64,000 nt of DNA from Brasenia schreberi (taxonomy: Eukaryota; Streptophyta; Magnoliopsida; Nymphaeales; Cabombaceae), in assembly GCA_036023115.1 (NCBI GenBank), contig JAYKKT010000087.1, positions 10,989,001 through 11,053,000 on the forward strand, written 5' to 3'. The notes under the pieces were generated by a model, which was not told the DNA's origin, made no database searches, and worked only from the letters and a program-made list of their open reading frames with translations. Positions 50,501 to 64,000 of this stretch are shown in pieces. Position numbers and translations under genes: made by a program. Positions within the stretch are counted from its first letter, which is position 1. Each line of letters opens with the position of its first letter.

Positions 50501-50693
50501 AAATGGCATCTGCTTTCTCCTCTTCAGAAAGGGATACTGCTTCAGATTGGATCTCGGCCGGATCACGAAGTCTAGGAAGTGCTGCAACAATGCACCTAAG
50601 CGTCGCATGGTCACGAATAGCGACTGCCTTGTGAGCAGGGCTATGTGCGTACTTGGAAACATCGATCTGTAGAGGAACGGCCATTGTCTCCAC
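47565..50693 (-). CDS. ANKRD13-type ankyrin repeat protein with GPCR-chaperone domain
   Basis: Two exons, 49071-50693 and 47565-47909, joined as FPVK-VAIPVVPT, give about 655 residues (652 if the Met at 50684 is used). Ankyrin repeats cover about residues 18-130 (ETPLHLAVKLGDASATEIL, GADWSLQNEQGWSPLQEAI). The GPCR-chaperone/ANKRD13 domain follows (VATMKRMRDFYMEINFNFES, ADMTLAGFDGFKIQRSDQ, VYDMHHVLVSVKSRR, LRPVLWLSPNFPLQTQEILP). The second exon ends with a basic Lys-rich tail. Animal relatives have ubiquitin-binding or membrane-protein chaperone roles; plant members are little characterised, so the role is inference. Splice phases agree and no frame break was seen. The 1.16 kb intron holds no other gene. 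Confidence 0.93.
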
Positions 50694-51984
50694 CTCACAA
50701 GCTCCACACTAGGTTTTCTCCCTCTCCTCCTCGTAAATCACAGATTTGATCCACCGCAAATAGGCTCTTCAAAGCAAAAGCAAACCCCTTATTTTCATCA
50801 TCAAAAAGGGGAAAACAATTGCACCAATCTCAAATCCCTTTCTTCCACCAGCCCATCCTCCAACGAACACCCAAGAAGCAAAATAGGAAATTTTGAATCT
50901 CAAAATCTGATACCCGCCAAGTTTCTTTCTACCCCCTTAGAAACAATCCAAACAATAAAAGTATTGTACACCACCATCCAAAATCTCAATAAAGCCTAGA
51001 TCCTGAACCTCATTCTCTCCATTCGTACCAAAAAGGGAAGAAGATGGCACAACATAAGGTAATGATGAACAAAAAGGTGGTAAATCAAGGTGGGTATCTA
51101 AATATCCCAAACAACATGCAACCCACCAAAGATTTTCATAAAGGAAACCTGAAAAATCTCAAGGAGTATGCACAGAGAGAAAGAAATGAAACCCGGACCA
51201 GACACCCACAAAGGTTATTGAGGAGAAAATGGAAGAGAAAAACTTACTTATCTGTGGGATTCGATAAGCATATGATTCTATGTTCAAATTTCGTAAATGG
51301 GGTGGGGTCTGAAACGGCAGATCATAACAGAGGAGCATCAAAGAGAAGAAGAGAAATAAAAGTAATGTTCGAGACAGAGAACGGTCATGTGCCGCAGAAG
51401 GGAAGAGTAGGATTGCTATTTATCGGATGATGGGATTTGAATGATAGTTTCTGCCATTTCCTGCAACTTTTGTACTTTATCACGGTGGAGAAAAATCAGT
51501 TAATTATTGTCGGTGAACGATTAAACAATCGGTACTTAATGATAGAGGTGGCCGCCGAGTAATGCATGTAAAGATTGAAAGAAGGCCTTTGGCAAGTTTG
51601 GAATAAATTAAAAAAGAAAAAGGTTTTGGAATAGAATAAAGATAGAATAAAGAAAAGAGGAATTTGGTCCCCCAACGCACCCCTCTTCAAGGGTAGTCAA
51701 AGATGCGACGCGATTTCTTCCATCTTACCATTCTCTTGTCCCCTTCCGCATCGGTTCGCGGTATCCTGTCTCCTCCATTCATGGCCATGTTGGCCTAGAT
51801 TCTGGGGCCCTTTCTTGTCACCCCTGTAGATTTGTAATTCTACTGATTTTATTTATTTATTTATTATTTGTATTTTACATGATTTATGAACTTATATAAA
51901 TATATATTAGATTTAAATTTGAGATAAAATGAGATAAATGTTTAAGATGGTTGAGACATGTTAAAAGGGCCAAATGAAAACTTG
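50694..51984. other. Intergenic stretch upstream of the ANKRD13-like gene
   Basis: Promoter and leader region on the minus strand, rich in short A/C tracts, then ordinary intergenic DNA. The 128-residue plus-strand frame at 51044-51430 has no recognisable domain and a composition expected of spurious frames. Confidence 0.5.
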
Positions 51985-52045
51985 CACCTAGAGCATTAGC
52001 TCACTTTTAGGGCTCTCTAACCTCCAATGGCATGCGGAAAGTTTG
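51985..52045 (+). mobile_element. Degenerate tRNA-like SINE head (family A)
   Basis: CACCTAGAGCATTAGCTCAC followed by AGGGCTCTCTAACCTCC and GGAAAGTTTGATTATCG aligns with the head at 14298. The B box is decayed. Confidence 0.45.
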
Positions 52046-53384
52046 ATTATCGAGAGATGAATACATGCAAAAATGAGAGAGATAAAGAGTGCTTTCATAA
52101 AAAAGAATAGCTTTTAGTGTATGAGATAAGAGTGAAGATATAACGAGGGATTGATTATTGCTACTGATTCTGTTGGTCTTTAGTATGTAGGGAGGGTGTG
52201 AAGGTAATACAGGAAGATGTTGGTGGTTGTAGAAAAATTATGAAATTATATTTCTATAAAGATTACATATTAGAAGTTGGGTTTTCTTAATTCATGACCT
52301 TATTTCAGGATCCGAATTAAACAACAAAAAATTTAATGAGGCTGGACACAACAAATCCACTAAGGGAATTCAGCACTCTGATGCAGACGTACTACCAAAA
52401 GCTGCTTAGAGAGAGTTGGTATTTGCTCTTTATGAGAACAAAAAAGCTAACACCGAGGGACATTGGGCTCGGAGCCATACTGAACCCCTGCAATTGGCAG
52501 TGCCTTTCAAACGGGACCCACTGTTTAGGAATAGGACCCACCAATGGGACAAGGCTTTGATCAACCCCAGCCGCACGATTAGCGTCCTTTGGCCTTCGAT
52601 CAATCATTTCTTTGTCGACCAATTCAAACAGCAATAAAGAAAGAAAACTCCAAGAGACAAGGTGAACGATATGGCACTAATAAGAGAGACACGCAAACGC
52701 CTAGGCGAGCAATTCATATGATTCGTTTTGTCGAAGTGCTTAGAAATCTCAGCCATCCATTTTACTGATCTACAGCTATTATTCTTTGGGTTTCACTCGT
52801 GGGTCCACCAAAAGATACTCGAGAGGCCGCCATCACCAAGATGGGTGGCTGGGATTTCAAAACACATTTAAAATGTGGTTTATGGTATCATGTGAACTAC
52901 TGTTAGTACGCTTAGTGGCTACTGCCAGTGACTTCATTGTCTTGGACAGAATGCCAATAGTGTGAAAAGGTATCGGACTTCAATTAGGAAACCATACTTC
53001 GTTGAGCAATGACAAAATCGAATTTTTATTGGCTTATATATGTCGTTGCCTGTTTGTTGTGATATATATATATAACTTGACATATGTTAAGACACTTAAG
53101 TATTAGGAAATTCAAACAAATCTCAATCATTTGTAAACATATTTCAACCATCATGTGATGATCATCAACATTATAATTCAAATAACAAAAGTACATCTAT
53201 CTATATACATATATATATACTTTATTCACATGCATATCTTTTATTGTTTTGAATTCAAACTTCACCTATCTATCAACAAAAGAAAAATGATTGAGATTTG
53301 ATTAGATACTAACACCCAAAAGTATCCCAAGCATGCTTGACTGTATATTTTGTAAAATAATAAGAAAGTATGAGAAATTAAATT
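52046..53384. other. Gene-free stretch
   Basis: Overlapping short frames at 52336-52640 show no family resemblance. (AT)n runs near 53065 and 53208. Nothing else recognised. Confidence 0.5.
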
Positions 53385-53562
53385 ATGAAAATGTTAAAAG
53401 AGGAAGAGTAAGACTACAAAAGTGTTGGAAGAAAACAATAATGATTGATCTAACATATGTTGAGTTAACTGTAAGCATGACAGATGATCAAGCTCTTTGA
53501 AAACAAAGAATCCATGTAGCTAACCCATCTAATATGGGAAAAGGTTTAGTTGTTGTTGTATA
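53385..53562 (+). mobile_element. RTE 3' fragment
   Basis: Starts in the region equivalent to 22185 of the full-length element (AAAGTGTTGGAA..AAACAATAATGATTGATCTA) and ends AATATGGGAAAAGGTTTAGT followed by (TGT)n. About 178 bases remain. Confidence 0.8.
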
Positions 53563-54179
53563 TTATACACCTTACAAGATAGCTCCTCTCTTACATAACA
53601 CAATATTTTTGACAAGGTGGTTCCACCAAGTGGCAGATCGACATGCCGAAGAGGTCGACATCCACCCCACCCAAAATTTGATATGTACAGCCCACGGTTA
53701 AATCTCTGGCGTATACTGCATAGCAGCTCCGAGCCTAGTTTCTAGTTCTTGGCTGAATTTGTGGGAAACCGTTGGCTATTTGGCCTGGACCCACCTCTGA
53801 ATAAGAAGAGAGCATAACTCGAGACGAGCTTAACCACGAAGCCGCGTGCACTTTTGTCTTTCTGTGACCTGGGAACCCTCCACGAGTGAAGTCGTTGGGT
53901 GATTCTAATGTCGGGGCGTGACAATTCTTCATTTTAACCAACAAAACCACGTTCTACAACAGGATATTGAATTGAATCGTTCAAAGGAATTCAAGACTGG
54001 GGCGATCAACCCAAATCGTCTTCGCAATTTGAAACTTGCAAGATTTCAACTAAGAAATTCAAAGTTGGTCGATTCAAATCAGACCCATTTCGATTGAATT
54101 CAATTCAATTTTGGCAAATCTCATCAGTCGATCTTGTCTTATTGGAGTTTTATGGTTCTTTTGGTATAATTGGGAGTCC
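53563..54179. other. Gene-free stretch, possible LTR debris
   Basis: The minus strand at about 53750-53935 contains GTCACGCCCCGACATTAGAA, a motif common near plant Gypsy LTR ends. No LTR pair, primer site or pol was found, so no call is made. Confidence 0.3.
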
Positions 54180-54280
54180 TAAACCAGATGCATGCCCCCG
54201 AATATCGAACCCATGACATTCAAATTGTGAGTCGAACTCCTAGCCACGATCAGCTATTCCTCTTTGTCCTGTATTTTTGG
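54180..54280 (-). mobile_element. tRNA-derived SINE (family B) copy
   Basis: Minus strand: ACAAAGAGGAATAGCTGATC, GGCTAGGAG, then GTCATGGGTTCGATATTC and GGGGGCATGCATC. Same order as the copies at 9838 and 63185. Confidence 0.5.
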
Positions 54281-54960
54281 AGTGAATACTAATTTAATAC
54301 AAAGTTTGACAAAGAATATATGTACGTCCAACTCTACGTAGGACTGGAAAGGTCTTGGTTTTGAATTCTGGATTTCGGGTGAAGGGTGATTGTTTGACCC
54401 AAATAGTTCTCTCTTAGAAAAGGAAGAAGCTCAAATAGTCAAAGTATATATTTAATGGTGGCAACTGAAACGAGGCACCAGCAAAATGAGCTGTCAAAAT
54501 CATACGTTTGCTTCTTGTTTCCCAAAGCCAGCAGTAATACCACCGATATTAAAACATTTAAGGATGCCTTGGGAAAGTTTATGTCTGAGAAACAAGTGAC
54601 ATGTGTTCTCAAAGAAAAAAAGGACATGTGCTTTTAGACGCCCTTGTTCCTTTTCTTTTAATTTTACTTTGTCTCCTAAACTTCGCCCCTCATATATATA
54701 TATATATATATATAACGAATTCACTGGGGTGAACAGACTCCATCCAAACCATCTATATGTGTGTAGCAGTCTCTCTCTCGATCTCGATATATACGCATCC
54801 TTCATCCACACACAGAGACTGCTACTAGTAATAGTTGCCCATCTCTGCATTGGCAGCCGCTAATAAGTACTGTCAGCACCTCCGCCTTCGTTCTATGAGG
54901 AACTTCTAGCAACAGATTTTGGCACTAGGAGGAACGTGTTTGCTGAGTTTTTCCTGAAAT

Positions 54961-58375
<3,415 letters not shown>

Positions 58376-58379
58376 ACAT

Positions 58380-58908
58380 ATTTAAAAATTGACAAAAGAT
58401 ATTATAGGTAAATCTAAGAGAGGTGTATTGGTACAAAAGAAAGCTTGATGGTGGAGTAATGTGATTTAAGATAAAATTAAAGTAAAGAGGATATGTTACA
58501 AATTGTATTAAGTGAAAAAGACTTGTTAAACTTAAGCTTATAAGAAAGCGAAAAAGAAGCGAAAAAAATTATTAGTAAAGTAAAAGGTAAAATTTTGGAG
58601 GATTTATATAAAAAAACTTAACTCAAAAGAAGTTAAAAGAGATATTTTTATGATAGCAAAGGCTAGAGATATAGATGCATCAAAGATTAGGATGATAAAA
58701 TTCTAGTGACAAAGGTTCAAAAATATTGTAAAAATATTAAAAGAAAAAAAGAAAAATCACAAAAGTATGAGAAATAAATAATAAAGAATGATCTAGTTCA
58801 TGTTGAGTTGACTGCAAGCATGACATATGATAGGGCTTTGTAGAAACAAAAAATCCATGTAACCCACCCCATCTAGTATAGGAAAAGGCTTAATTGTTTT
58901 TGTTGTAT
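58380..58908 (+). mobile_element. 5'-truncated, internally deleted RTE remnant
   Basis: Left part matches the region at 20345-20690 of the full-length element (GGTACAAAAGAAAGCTTG, TATGTTACAAATT). Right part resumes near the 22190 equivalent and reaches the terminus (AACCCACCCCATCTAGTATA, AAAAGGCTTAATTG). About 1.5 kb including the RT domain is absent. Confidence 0.8.
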
Positions 58909-60016
58909 GTGGATGTGCTCATTGAACAATGATTGGCTCAAGTGAAAGAAATGATAAGATTTAGATTAAATACATTAGAACATATCTAGGAGTTATACAA
59001 TCAATGGAAGGTTAGTGAATAGTTTGGTCCCGCGACTCTTGTTCTATGAAGATTTACTAAATCCTTGAACTTGTGAAGTCTCATTGAATCCCAGTGTGTT
59101 GAAAGGATACAGGTGTGGGGGATTTGGCAAAAGGAAGAACATTAACGTCTTGAAAAGAGACACCGTCAGTTCTTTCTTCAGATTGAAATGTGGCCGACAT
59201 TGTAGTATTATGAAACACGAGTAGAAAAGTTGACCCCACGGACTTTTGATGAGGCTGGAAGATGGTGATTTGGATAGTGTTACTCATTTTTATACACACG
59301 AACTCATTATTGCATGATTTCATGCTTAAACTACTTCACAAGCTTCTTATTGATAAATAAAACCACAAAAGATGGAATCCCAAAGGACGGAATGCAGAGA
59401 ATTGCTCTGCCCTGCCAACGAACATTGCTTATTTCATTCTGTGCAGACCAACTATCTAAAGCCTTTGCAATCATCTGCTTTGGGTGGCAATATGCCCTGT
59501 AATTGTCATGGAACCCAATATTGATGCTCGGTATCAAATAGGTTAATGACATTTTTTTTCACACTTGAACTAGTGGGAGGAAAGTGACATCCATAGAGGA
59601 ATAACACCCAGTCATGAATCATGACCACCACCGGAAAGTCTGCCATGAGTTTCTTTGTGTGCTTTTTAGTTGGCTTTATGTCTTGATAGTGATTTGTCTA
59701 TGTTGTGAATGATTGAAATGTTCAAGGCAATCGATCTCAAACTAGAAAGAATAATATCATATCATTTCTTCTTGCATGTGTACTCCAGAAGGATACACCA
59801 TATGGTTAACTCAATAAGGAAAGTTTCATAAGGAGACCCCGAATGATGAGTATAATGTTAAGAACTTGCTACAAGGAGTGAAGTGAAAAAGAAGAGATTG
59901 TAGTTCATGCGTAGGTGGTCGGGCCCGACATGCGAGGGGGGATGACAGAAGTATGTTATCCTTCTTCCACTGCCAGGAGCGGGAGACACTTGTGCTCTGT
60001 GAAACCAGCCTCGGAG
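58909..60016. other. Gene-free stretch
   Basis: Ordinary intergenic DNA with short frames. No earlier CYP97A exons were found here. Confidence 0.5.
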
Positions 60017-60110
60017 TATGGGTGATTAAACTGTTCTACATCACAGCCTAGGTGTGTTGATGTGTCTCACGCACATTTTCTGTCGTGCTAGAACAGTTTA
60101 ATCACCCATA
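60017..60110. repeat. Perfect 22 bp inverted repeat with 50 bp loop
   Basis: Arm 60017-60038 (TATGGGTGATTAAACTG...) is the exact reverse complement of 60089-60110. A 19-base string ACAGCCTAGGTGTGTTGAT in the loop (60043) recurs just outside at 60130. Confidence 0.9.
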
Positions 60111-60149
60111 TCCTTTGTTATAAGTCAACACAGCCTAGGTGTGTTGATC

Positions 60150-61111
60150 TTTAATTAAGTAACGTGGCTGAGGCGAAGCGCACAATTAAGGCAAACAGTA
60201 TACGGCCCTCCATTAAGAGATACATGATGTGGGTGTGTTACAGTCAATTTTCTAGATGCAGGAAAAGTGTGTTACTCTATATTTTTGTTATGTTAACATT
60301 ATTCTTCATCTACATGACATCAAAGAAATAAGTGAAAGTGTTCATTATTGTATAATAGACTCTACATATACTACACATGACAATATTGAGATTGACGAAA
60401 GTAGACTGAATGACTCATTTGTTGATTGGTTAGATGATGATATATGCGAAGATAAATTTGTTGACTATGAGGGTGATGACTTTATTATATATTTACATTT
60501 ACTACAGTTATAGTATTTTGTAGTTGGAATGATATGATTCAGTGGGTAAGAGATGTTAGGACTTAGGAGGATGTACAATAATGTTATCATTTTTCGGTTA
60601 AGCAAAGTATGACTTAGGTGTGAAAGAAGCGATGAATACAAAAACAATCAAAATATTGATATTAAAAGTCATCGCTGGACCTGTACAAAGAAGGCGAAAT
60701 GTCCATTCTTACTTATAGGAGAGAATAGAATAATTGGTTTATGAAGAATCTAGTTAATGGTATGCATGATCACTTTCTAGCCTTGTATTTGGAAGGATAT
60801 GCATTTGAAGGTAGACGAATGATATTGAGTATAAAATGACAAAATAGATGATGAAGTCTATGAAGTTTCATTTGCATTGCATGAAAATTCTTGAATTTAT
60901 GCAAACACAACCTCAACTGAAAACAAGATGATGCACGCATGTGCATATGCATACAGAGTAGTTACTTTTCAGACTACTTTTATTTGTGGAAGATGCTGCT
61001 ACCTTGTTTGGTGATTATCAACATCATCTTTCTGTATGGTGGGGTTGATCTGTGTATTTGTCTAGAATATAGATGATCTTACTGTACTTGATAAACTGTT
61101 TTAACTTTCAG
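60150..61111. other. Gene-free stretch
   Basis: One 85-residue acidic plus-strand frame (60256-60513, DESRLNDSFVDWLDDDICED) has no recognised family. Otherwise nothing. Confidence 0.4.
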
Positions 61112-61963
61112 TTATTTGCCTTTTGGTGGAGGCCCATGCAAGTGCATCGGAGATGTGTTTGCATCGTATGAGGTAACCGTTCCACTACAATTGAAAATTT
61201 CCACAAGACTACTTCACTAGATTTTGATCTCTGATTTGATACCAGTGCTAGTGGAGTCAACTGCTGTAGTCATCCCTGCACAAACTTCTCTACTTATAAT
61301 GTATTTATTTGACTCTTCTAGAGAAGTTAGCTTGTAATGTAGAATTTCTGTCCGTGATAATCTGATTTATGCCCTGAATGACTCTTTAAATTCAACAGGA
61401 GGAACTAAAGAATGGGTGGTTACTTTAATCTACCTAGTGACTTTAGAAAGGCATTTGAGGCGATCTTGCAATTTGAAACCAAGGACTTTCTGGGTTCAAT
61501 ATTGAGACTTATGTTTGGCTCTCTGCCAATTTTCGGTTTTACATTGTAAGATTTATGCCTGAAATGACTTTAAGATCAACAACTGGAACTAAGGAATGCA
61601 ACTTGAATGACGATATAATATTTTGGCGATGGTGGTTGCAGGTTATGGTAGCAGTTGCCATGCTTGTTCGTAGGCTCAACTTTGAGTTGGTTCCCGGAAC
61701 ACCTCCGGTAATATAGCATCCTTCTCTTGATTTTACTTCTTAGGGTGCATCATTTACAAGCACAACTCCTGCCTATGCAGGTGGAGATGACAACAGGAGC
61801 AACAATCCATACAACTGAGGGGCTTAAGATGTCTGTCACTCGTCGACTGAAACCCCCTGTAATTCCTTCCTTGGAGGTGAATATGCGTGCTGTTGACTCT
61901 GCTTTTTCTGAAAACCAATTGCGGAATGAAGCTGCATCCGTTGGTGCCCCAGAGGCGATGTGA
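61112..61963 (+). pseudogene. CYP97A: CYP97A-like carotenoid beta-ring hydroxylase, last three exons only
   Basis: CYP97A (LUT5 type) P450s hydroxylate the beta-rings of carotenes in plastids. Exons 61112-61172 (YLPFGGGPCKCIGDVFASYE), 61642-61707 (VMVAVAMLVRRLNFELVPG) and 61781-61963 (VEMTTGATIHTTEGLKMSV, ending at TGA) have good splice sites and phases. They cover only about the last 103 residues of a ~600-residue family. No upstream exons were seen within several kb. In the haem-binding signature FGGGPRKC the Arg is Cys, although the haem-ligand Cys remains. Best read as a 5'-truncated gene fragment. Confidence 0.88.
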
Positions 61964-62689
61964 ACAACAGGAGCAACAATCCATCCAATCGTGGGGGTTA
62001 TAAGATTGTGTATGTGCTAATGAAAACCAAGGCTGGGTTTTCTATTGTATACCGATTTCATATTGTGCAGTCTTTGTGGCTGGCAGAGTTACCTCAATAG
62101 CGATTCTACAATCTGGACGTTGCTGATCTGCTACTGTATATAGTTTTCTTCATATGCTTTTAATGGATCTCTCTCTCTCTCTCTCTCTCTCTCCCTAAAC
62201 ATGGGCCTGGCTGCTGCACATAATTTTTTTTATTAAACTCTCATGAGCACAATAACAGACCCCACTAATCGTCGGATAAGGCTTGGTTTGGTTTAGTCTC
62301 ATCAGAGGATTTTATAAGAGAGCTTGTCTGTGTTCATTCTCATGAACAAAGTGTCGATTTAATGTGCATTAATGACATTTAATTCATGTTGAGATTTCTA
62401 AATATTTAAATGATACATATGAAAGTCCTAAAATGTAAAAAGCAACATATGAGAGACTTGTGCATGCTATGACTAAAAGGAGACAAAGTTTAGTCGTATA
62501 TTGAATGTGATAAACTCAAATGTCATTTTATATAGTTCAAACAGCTTGAGGAGGATATGTTATATCACTCTTGCATGCGTCTGGTTGGGCTTGAGCTTGT
62601 GGTTTGAGTCTTCTATCTTTTGTACGAAAAACTTTTGATCTAACGCTTAAGAGTCTTTCATAATCATTGATAAAGATTACATGAGACGA
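61964..62689. other. Gene-free stretch after the CYP97A fragment
   Basis: Probable old 3' flank of the fragment, with a (TC)n run at 62168-62192. No gene seen. Confidence 0.5.
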
Positions 62690-62833
62690 TTATTAGAGAA
62701 AAGGTTGCTACCATGGTAATAAAAGATGGAACAAGAAAAGGCTGTGCCTGAAAAATTGTAAAGATGTGACAGTTATTAGAGAAAAGGTTGCTACCATGGT
62801 AATAAAAGATGGAACAAGAAAAGGCTGTGCCTG
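62690..62833. repeat. 61 bp direct repeat
   Basis: 62690-62750 and 62773-62833 are identical (beginning TTATTAGAGAAAAGG, ending GGCTGTGCCTG), separated by 22 bases. Confidence 0.9.
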
Positions 62834-63184
62834 GAAAGTGACAAAATGGTTGTGTTTCGATAAATCAACGAGATATAGCATGAAATGAACATACCTGGAA
62901 CACGAAATTAACATCCCTGGAATCCAATTCACGAAACTGACACCTCTAATGGATTAAATGAGGATTCATAGGATTTCGAGTGAAGTAGGACAGAGTGTTG
63001 GAGTTCTAGGAATGGGAAACTTAACCCATTTGAACCACACATTTCAGTGAATGATGCACCGCCACACAAAGAGCTCAAAGGACTTCTAATTATACTAATG
63101 TATTCATTTTTAATAACATGATTTATTTAGAATACATAATCTTTTTTGTTTTTTTAATTACATAGATTTTTTAGTTACAATGGA

Positions 63185-63297
63185 GAGGCTGTCATCAGTA
63201 TGCACGCCCCAGGTATCGCCGTGGATCCCGAACTCATGACCTTCTTCAACCTTTGAACCTCCTAACCAGGTGAGCTATTGCTCTTTGTGCAACGTAA
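63185..63297 (-). mobile_element. tRNA-derived SINE (family B) copy
   Basis: Minus strand: GCACAAAGAGCAATAGCTCA, CCTGGTTAGGAGG, then GGTCATGAGTTCGGGATCC and GGGGCGTGCATAC. A and B boxes are the clearest of the three family B copies. Confidence 0.6.
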
Positions 63298-63663
63298 TAG
63301 GTTCTCTATGACAAGGAATAAACCAATAAAACATTTTATAAAGCGTCATCGTGTCCTCATTGAGACGTTCGAACTCGTGCCGCAAAGTCCGACTCACTTA
63401 CCCGTACCCGAACCTGTCGCGGTGACGAAGTCCGGGGAACCGAACACCTTTAAGAAGGGGAAGAGCATTTCATTACAATCGAAATCGGGGCCGCGCCACC
63501 CTCGGAGTCTGAGGCGAACCCTACATCTCTGATCCGACCGCATCTGTCACCGAGGGTGAGAAGATTCGGTTTCTAAGGATTTGTTGCATTCGGTTCTTTC
63601 ATTCTTTCTGTCTTGTTTTTGTATTTTCTTCTATTTAGGATCGGTGAAGGAGTGTGCTGTAAA

Positions 63664-63678
63664 TTAGGGTTAGGGTTT
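63664..63678 (+). promoter_or_regulatory. Double telo-box in the leader of the last gene
   Basis: TTAGGGTTAGGGTTT lies 14-28 bases before the ATG at 63692. Telo-boxes are common in leaders and promoters of plant housekeeping, ribosome and RNA-processing genes. Confidence 0.7.
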
Positions 63679-63691
63679 TAGCGACGATCTC

Positions 63692-64000
63692 ATGGGGTCG
63701 GCTGATAAGGATGCGCGGAGAACTCGCGACTACGAGGATTGGGAGAAGAGCAGTCGAAGACCAGAGAACGATCATCACCGAGAGAGGGAGAGGGATAGAT
63801 CTGAAGACAGGCATGATGGTCGACATCGTGATCGTGAAAAGTACCACGGAAGAGAGCGCCGATCGTCTAGAGAGAGAGACGACGGGATGGACGATAGAAG
63901 GCGAGAGAAGTACAGGAGTTCGGAAAAGAAGGATAAGGTCTCGCGTGGGGATAAGGACGAGAGGTTTTATGAAGAGGACGAGACAGAAAAGCATGACCAC
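63692..64000 (+). CDS. N-terminus of an Arg/Asp/Glu-rich, probably nuclear RNA-processing protein (partial)
   Basis: The frame is open from ATG at 63692 to the window end (103 residues). It starts MGSADKDARRTRDYEDWEK, then is dominated by RE, RD, HR and DR repeats (HHRERERDRSEDRHDGRHRD, RREKYRSSEKKDK). Such RD/RE-rich tails are found at the N-termini of spliceosome and other RNA-processing factors. The defining domain lies beyond the window, so the family is not assigned. The ATG context follows a telo-box leader. The minus-strand frame covering the same bases is a shadow of the repeated RE/RD codons. Confidence 0.75.
   Translation, partial: MGSADKDARRTRDYEDWEKSSRRPENDHHRERERDRSEDRHDGRHRDREKYHGRERRSSRERDDGMDDRRREKYRSSEKKDKVSRGDKDERFYEEDETEKHDH

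Noticed and set aside
51044..51430. 128-residue plus-strand frame next to the ANKRD13-like gene
   Set aside because: No domain, no relatives recognised, and it lies in the promoter region of the minus-strand gene.
53735..53950. LTR of a Gypsy element
   Set aside because: Only a short motif (GTCACGCCCCGACATT) is suggestive; no TG..CA ends, no pair and no pol.

Overview
This is plant nuclear DNA, most likely from a flowering plant. Genes have GT-AG introns and belong to plant families (phytochrome-interacting bHLH factor, SUVH2/9, plastid ABC1 kinase, CYP97A). Intergenic DNA is AT-rich, full of AG/CT/AT microsatellites, and crowded with plant L1 and RTE LINEs and tRNA-derived SINEs. I cannot name the species. 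No CRISPR array, operon, virus or prokaryotic feature was seen.

Layout. 1-4.77 kb: minus-strand PIF-type bHLH transcription factor, whose 3' end lies beyond base 1. 4.8-14.3 kb: gene-free, with two SINEs, short direct repeats and a promoter-like repeat block. 13.7 kb: a 200 bp RTE derivative made of only the 5' and 3' ends of the element. 14.4-23.6 kb: an L1-type LINE with a full-length 3.3 kb RTE element inside it, bounded by a 15 bp target-site duplication. 23.9-27.1 kb: plus-strand middle exons of an ABC1K6-like gene. 29.7-32.9 kb: minus-strand intact SUVH2/SUVH9-like gene with a quadruplicated N-terminal unit. 33.7-43.6 kb: RTE remnants, a SINE and a 393 bp tandem duplication. 43.8-45.0 kb: minus-strand first exons of the same ABC1K6-like gene. 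47.6-50.7 kb: minus-strand intact ANKRD13-type ankyrin protein. 51-61 kb: repeats and RTE fragments. 61.1-62.0 kb: last three exons of a CYP97A carotenoid hydroxylase, without the rest. 63.7 kb to the end: plus-strand start of an Arg/Asp/Glu-rich protein behind a telo-box.

The most notable structure is the split ABC1K6-like gene. Exons 1-4 (minus strand, 43.8-45.0 kb) and the following exons (plus strand, 23.9-27.1 kb) meet at one intron. Inverting about 20 kb between them would rejoin the exons in order. Both parts carry disabling lesions, and the 3' exons are missing. The window looks like a few live, mostly regulatory genes (PIF, SUVH2/9-like, ANKRD13-like, RD-rich protein) set among broken plastid-function genes and layered retrotransposons. 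I see no cluster of cooperating genes. Exon coordinates come from reading splice sites and protein homology by eye.
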